From assembly GCA_023436825.1 (NCBI GenBank), contig JAEZHS010000754.1, forward strand, positions 1 through 6,476: a stretch of 6,476 nucleotides of DNA, in the 5' to 3' direction. The DNA comes from Pseudomonadota bacterium. GTDB taxonomy: Bacteria > Pseudomonadota > Alphaproteobacteria > Reyranellales > Reyranellaceae. Positions 5,469 through 6,476 of this stretch are shown in pieces (within the stretch, counting starts at the first letter, position 1; each line of letters starts with the position of its first letter). The translations under genes were made by a program, and so were the position numbers. The notes beneath the pieces were generated by a model. The model was not told the origin of the DNA and searched no databases. It saw nothing but the letters and a program-made list of their open reading frames with translations.

Positions 5469-6335
5469 CTATTCCTCACCGGAAGAGAGGGGATTGGCGA
5501 AGGGATTGCCGGCCTTGAGGATGCGGTAGGCGCCATGGCGGATTTCGGCCGCCGTCACGATGCCGGTGCGGGCGCTGCCGCCGTCCAGACCGAGCCGGTC
5601 GCCCTCGAACAGGTGCGGGTCCGCCATGCCGCTGATGGCACGGTGCTTGTCGGGCGGCGTGTGTCCGTGCACCACCAGGGTGCCGTTGAAGCCCAGTTTC
5701 CAGTCGAGGAAGCCGTGGTTGATCCAGGCCCAGCGCGCTTCGGTGAAGATGGTCCAGGGTCTGGTCAGGAACTCGTCGGGATCGGCGTGCGGGTCGAGTC
5801 CGCCATGGACGAACAGCGTGTTGCCGAGTCGCACATGGCTGCGCATGGCCCACAGACGATGGACGACGGCGTCGCCCAGCGCCGCCTGCAGCAACGCCTG
5901 GCCGGGCCGGGCGTCGGCCTGACCAGTACGGGCGCGCATCTGGTCGAGAAGCGTCATCCCGCCCATGCGCTTGGAAAGCCACATCGTCTCGGCTTTGTGG
6001 GCGTGCGGCCCGCCGATGACCGCGAGCAGCATCATGATCTCGTGATTGCCCATCAGCCGGTCGACATGGTCGACGCCGTGCGCTTCCTCGCTCTTCGCCC
6101 ACTGGTCGAGCACATCGATGCTGTCGGACCCGCGGTTGATCATGTCGCCAAGATAGATCAGCCGGCGCTTGCCGCTTGCTTCACCGGCAAGACGGACGAT
6201 GGTGTCGAGCAGCACGCGCAGCTCGGCGGCGCAGCCGTGCACATCGCCGATCGCGAACACGGTCTCGCCGCCCAAGTCGAAGGGGGCAGCTTTCCATTCG
6301 GAGATCTCGACGGGCAGCGCGACGGCGGCGTCCAT
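5469..6335 (-). CDS. PPP-type metallophosphoesterase (serine/threonine phosphatase-like)
   Basis: A 288-residue calcineurin-like metallophosphoesterase, close to bacterial PPP phosphatases and ApaH-like proteins. The metal-site motifs are all present in order: GDVHG (30-34), GDMINRGSDS (63-72, the GDxxDRG-type motif with Asn in the position usually Asp), GNHE (96-99), VHGG (176-179) and HGH (223-225). It should be a two-metal cytosolic hydrolase of phosphoesters. Whether the substrate is a phosphoprotein, a dinucleotide such as Ap4A or another compound cannot be told. The ATG at 6335 is chosen because residues after it fit the family. Longer in-frame starts (a GTG at 6425, ATGs at 6392 and 6377) would translate through the 46-bp palindrome. 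None of these starts has a clear Shine-Dalgarno, so the start is less certain than the gene. It ends 71 bases before the YCII gene and may read into that operon. Confidence 0.9.
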   Translation of the reverse strand: MDAAVALPVEISEWKAAPFDLGGETVFAIGDVHGCAAELRVLLDTIVRLAGEASGKRRLIYLGDMINRGSDSIDVLDQWAKSEEAHGVDHVDRLMGNHEIMMLLAVIGGPHAHKAETMWLSKRMGGMTLLDQMRARTGQADARPGQALLQAALGDAVVHRLWAMRSHVRLGNTLFVHGGLDPHADPDEFLTRPWTIFTEARWAWINHGFLDWKLGFNGTLVVHGHTPPDKHRAISGMADPHLFEGDRLGLDGGSARTGIVTAAEIRHGAYRILKAGNPFANPLSSGEE

Positions 6336-6345
6336 GCGGGCAATG

Positions 6346-6476
6346 CTAGAGCGGAATGGGATGAGATGGAACCGCATGCGGTTCCATCTCATCCCATTCG
6401 CGCGCGCGGGTGATCGTGGCTTCACCCATCATGCTCTGGGGAACGCCCCACAGTGCGTAGCGCGGAATGCAATCCC
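6346..6476 (-). CDS. Possible C-terminal end of an upstream gene (uncertain)
   Basis: A minus-strand frame is open from the window edge to a TAG at 6348-6346, giving 42 codons read in full, beginning DCIPRYALWGVPQSMMGEA and ending HPIPL. The last half is translated through the 46-bp palindrome. It has no recognised family. It could be the tail of a gene that begins outside the window, extended by a repeat inserted at its end, or chance. A TGGGG-AACG-CCCCA hairpin (6437-6450) sits inside it. The other two minus frames close within the same stretch. Without the sequence to the right this cannot be decided. Confidence 0.15.
   Translation of the reverse strand, partial: DCIPRYALWGVPQSMMGEATITRAREWDEMEPHAVPSHPIPL
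6354..6399. repeat. Perfect 46-bp palindrome upstream of the metallophosphoesterase gene
   Basis: Two 23-base arms meet without a spacer; the centre is GGAACCGCATGCGGTTCC, flanked on each side by GATGAGAT/ATCTCATC-type sequence and ending GAATGGG/CCCATTC. Symmetry stops sharply outside 6354 and 6399. CTAGAGCG directly precedes the left arm (6346-6353). It lies 18 bases before the chosen start codon of the metallophosphoesterase gene, so it would fall in the leader or promoter. It could be a dispersed intergenic repeat, a cruciform or hairpin site, or a dimeric protein target. Loop-free perfection over 23 pairs favours a repeat element over an ordinary operator. Confidence 0.9.

Noticed and set aside
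5535..6413. Long plus-strand open frame of 292 codons opposite the metallophosphoesterase
   Set aside because: It is the antisense of a gene with all catalytic motifs intact, has no family features, and reflects high-GC codon bias.
6437..6450. TGGGG-AACG-CCCCA hairpin as a terminator
   Set aside because: Only five base pairs and no T-run on either side.

Overview
The window is a high-GC bacterial chromosomal segment, most likely from an alphaproteobacterium (Hyphomicrobiales or a Reyranella-like lineage; the genus cannot be fixed from sequence alone). The pointers are an Omp25/Omp31-style small beta-barrel protein, the high GC content and short palindromic intergenic repeats. There are seven convincing genes, no RNA genes, no CRISPR array and no insertion sequence.

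Layout. A small outer-membrane beta-barrel protein lies on the minus strand (31-663). It is separated by a 279-base divergent intergenic region from recQ on the plus strand (943-2778), a full-length RecQ helicase with zinc-binding, winged-helix and HRDC parts. The recQ 3' end overlaps by 20 bases the 3' end of a convergent DoxX-like membrane protein gene (2759-3148). Everything from there to the right edge is on the minus strand. In transcription order (right to left) it reads: a PPP-type metallophosphoesterase (6335 to 5469), a YCII/DGPF-family protein (5397 to 5008), an ECF sigma factor with a long C-terminal extension (5011 to 3764), a PhnB-like VOC protein (3558 to 3151) and the DoxX-like protein (3148 to 2759).

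How the genes fit together. The YCII gene and the sigma gene overlap by four bases (GTGA). This pairing and the sigma architecture (sigma2, sigma4, then a helical TPR-like tail) are the hallmarks of the ECF42 group. The YCII-sigma unit and the VOC-doxX unit are each preceded by the same promoter-like sequence, TGTCGG, 17 bases, CGTCCT, inside a shared 10-mer CGTTCGTCCT. It closely resembles the ECF42 promoter type as I recall it. The simplest reading is a small autoregulated regulon in which the sigma factor drives its own operon and a neighbouring VOC-DoxX operon. No anti-sigma factor gene is visible.

Non-coding structure. Between the sigma stop codon and the VOC promoter lies a compact array of three short hairpins. 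Each has a different 7-bp stem but the same GGTCCGGAAGA tail; the first two are arranged as a mirror pair about ATGATCAT, and there is a truncated fourth unit. Upstream of the metallophosphoesterase start is a perfect 46-bp palindrome with no spacer.
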